A stretch of DNA of 64,000 bases, taken from contig JAPZTJ010000019.1 in assembly GCA_027532555.1 (NCBI GenBank), forward strand, positions 1-64,000. The letters run 5' to 3'. This document shows positions 63,403 through 64,000 of this stretch, piece by piece. The stretch comes from Aquidulcibacter sp. (GTDB lineage Bacteria > Pseudomonadota > Alphaproteobacteria > Caulobacterales > Aquidulcibacteraceae). How positions within the stretch are numbered: the stretch's first letter is position 1; each line of letters opens with the position of its first letter. The notes under the pieces were generated by a model. It did not search any database and had not been told where the DNA came from. It worked only from the letters and a program-made list of their open reading frames with translations. The position numbers and the translations under genes are program-made.

Positions 63403-64000
63403 TTAGCGCGGTCCGGGACCTAACGTACGATCAAAGAAGTTTAAGATCGTGAGTTGGACATGCTTGGCCCGCGCTTTTTCGCGAATCCCGTGCTTCTGGC
63501 CCGGATAGACCATGGTCTCAAACGGGATCGAGGCTGCTTGCAAGGCGTCAAAAGCTGAGGTCGAATTGTCAAACGTCACATTGTCATCGGCCATGCCGTG
63601 CAGGATTAGTAGCGGGCGCTTGACGTTCTTCAAACGGGGTAGCACCGATGCCCTCGCATAGGCGTCAGCCTCGTCCTGAGGCTTACCCATGAATCTTTCA
63701 GTATAGTGGGTGTCGTACAGGGACCAGTCTGTAACGGGCGCACCAGAGACATAAGCGGAATAGGCTTCGGGCGCTTCAGTAGCCAGCCGCAACGCCATGT
63801 AGCCGCCATAGGACCAACCCCAGACGCCAATGCGCGAAGGGTCGACAAATGTTTGTGCCTTCAGAAAAGCTAGGCCCGCTAACTGGTCTTCAACTTCCGG
63901 CCCGCCCAATTTTCGACTAATGGCGCGCTCAAAGCTGCGGCCACGGTTTGGGGTTCCACGATTGTCGATGGAAAATACAATGTAGCCGCGCGCGGCATGG
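63403..64000 (-). CDS. S9-family prolyl oligopeptidase, 3' part only
   Basis: The visible 199 residues are the C-terminal alpha/beta-hydrolase domain of a dipeptidyl-peptidase IV-type serine peptidase; the start lies beyond the window. The catalytic serine is in GWSYGGYMAL, the aspartate in LHGMADDNVTF and the histidine in YPGQKHGIRE. YIVFSIDNRGTPNRGRSFE is typical of the DPP-IV family. It is convergent with the GST gene (10-bp gap). Confidence 0.9.
   Translation of the reverse strand, partial: HAARGYIVFSIDNRGTPNRGRSFERAISRKLGGPEVEDQLAGLAFLKAQTFVDPSRIGVWGWSYGGYMALRLATEAPEAYSAYVSGAPVTDWSLYDTHYTERFMGKPQDEADAYARASVLPRLKNVKRPLLILHGMADDNVTFDNSTSAFDALQAASIPFETMVYPGQKHGIREKARAKHVQLTILNFFDRTLGPGPR

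Overview
The window reads as chromosome from an alphaproteobacterium of the Caulobacter/Hyphomonas type. The evidence is the order fliQ-fliR-flhB followed directly by a CckA-type hybrid kinase, a CtrA-like site in front of fliQ, a GTTC-N7-GTTC SOS box in front of recA, ubiquinone genes (ubiG, a long-chain polyprenyl diphosphate synthase, ETF-ubiquinone oxidoreductase) and a PtsP of the nitrogen-PTS type. Genus and species cannot be fixed from the sequence alone.

Region 1 (about 1-16,300) is accessory and scarred. A TetR gene diverges from a TonB-dependent receptor that is broken by a frameshift in a T-run and cut off by an IS3-family element. The IS3 copy has lost the start of its orfA and is fused directly to the 3' end of a hipA gene. 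Two complete hipBA toxin-antitoxin modules of different subfamilies follow, each with its own inverted-repeat operator. Next comes the 3' half of a tRNA-Ala(GGC) gene acting as an attachment site, a set of short repeats, and a P4-type tyrosine integrase. The integrase side carries an unusual cargo operon: trypsin-like protease, large lipoprotein, Tat-exported tyrosinase and small lipoprotein. An IS630-family element with intact ends but a nonsense mutation and a lone glycosyltransferase close the region.

Region 2 (16,585-25,000) is a fatty-acid beta-oxidation block on the minus strand: MerR regulator, two acyl-CoA dehydrogenases, a small unknown protein, an OsmC protein, a hotdog thioesterase, thiolase (fadA) and the FadB/FadJ-type multifunctional enzyme. 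The ETF-ubiquinone oxidoreductase at 56.3 kb would carry their electrons to quinone.

Region 3 (25,300-44,150) is core housekeeping and cell-cycle DNA: tadA, trxB, a TerC-family protein, polyprenyl diphosphate synthase with a translationally coupled small membrane protein, a TrmN6-like methyltransferase, an old yellow enzyme, ispG, a RodZ-like protein, ptsP, lysC, ubiG, recA, cckA and flhB-fliR-fliQ.

Region 4 (44,200-64,000) holds an M24 peptidase-like protein, queF, an APC permease, a TlyA rRNA methyltransferase, two secreted proteins of unknown role (one poly-serine, one glycine-zipper), a TrmA/RlmD-type methyltransferase, a YcgN-like protein, the decayed end of a zinc metallopeptidase gene, a TIGR04283/TIGR04282 glycosyltransferase pair, a lytic transglycosylase, a family-4 uracil-DNA glycosylase, ETF-QO, two tandem TPR proteins, ispE, a GST and the 3' end of an S9 peptidase that runs off the window.
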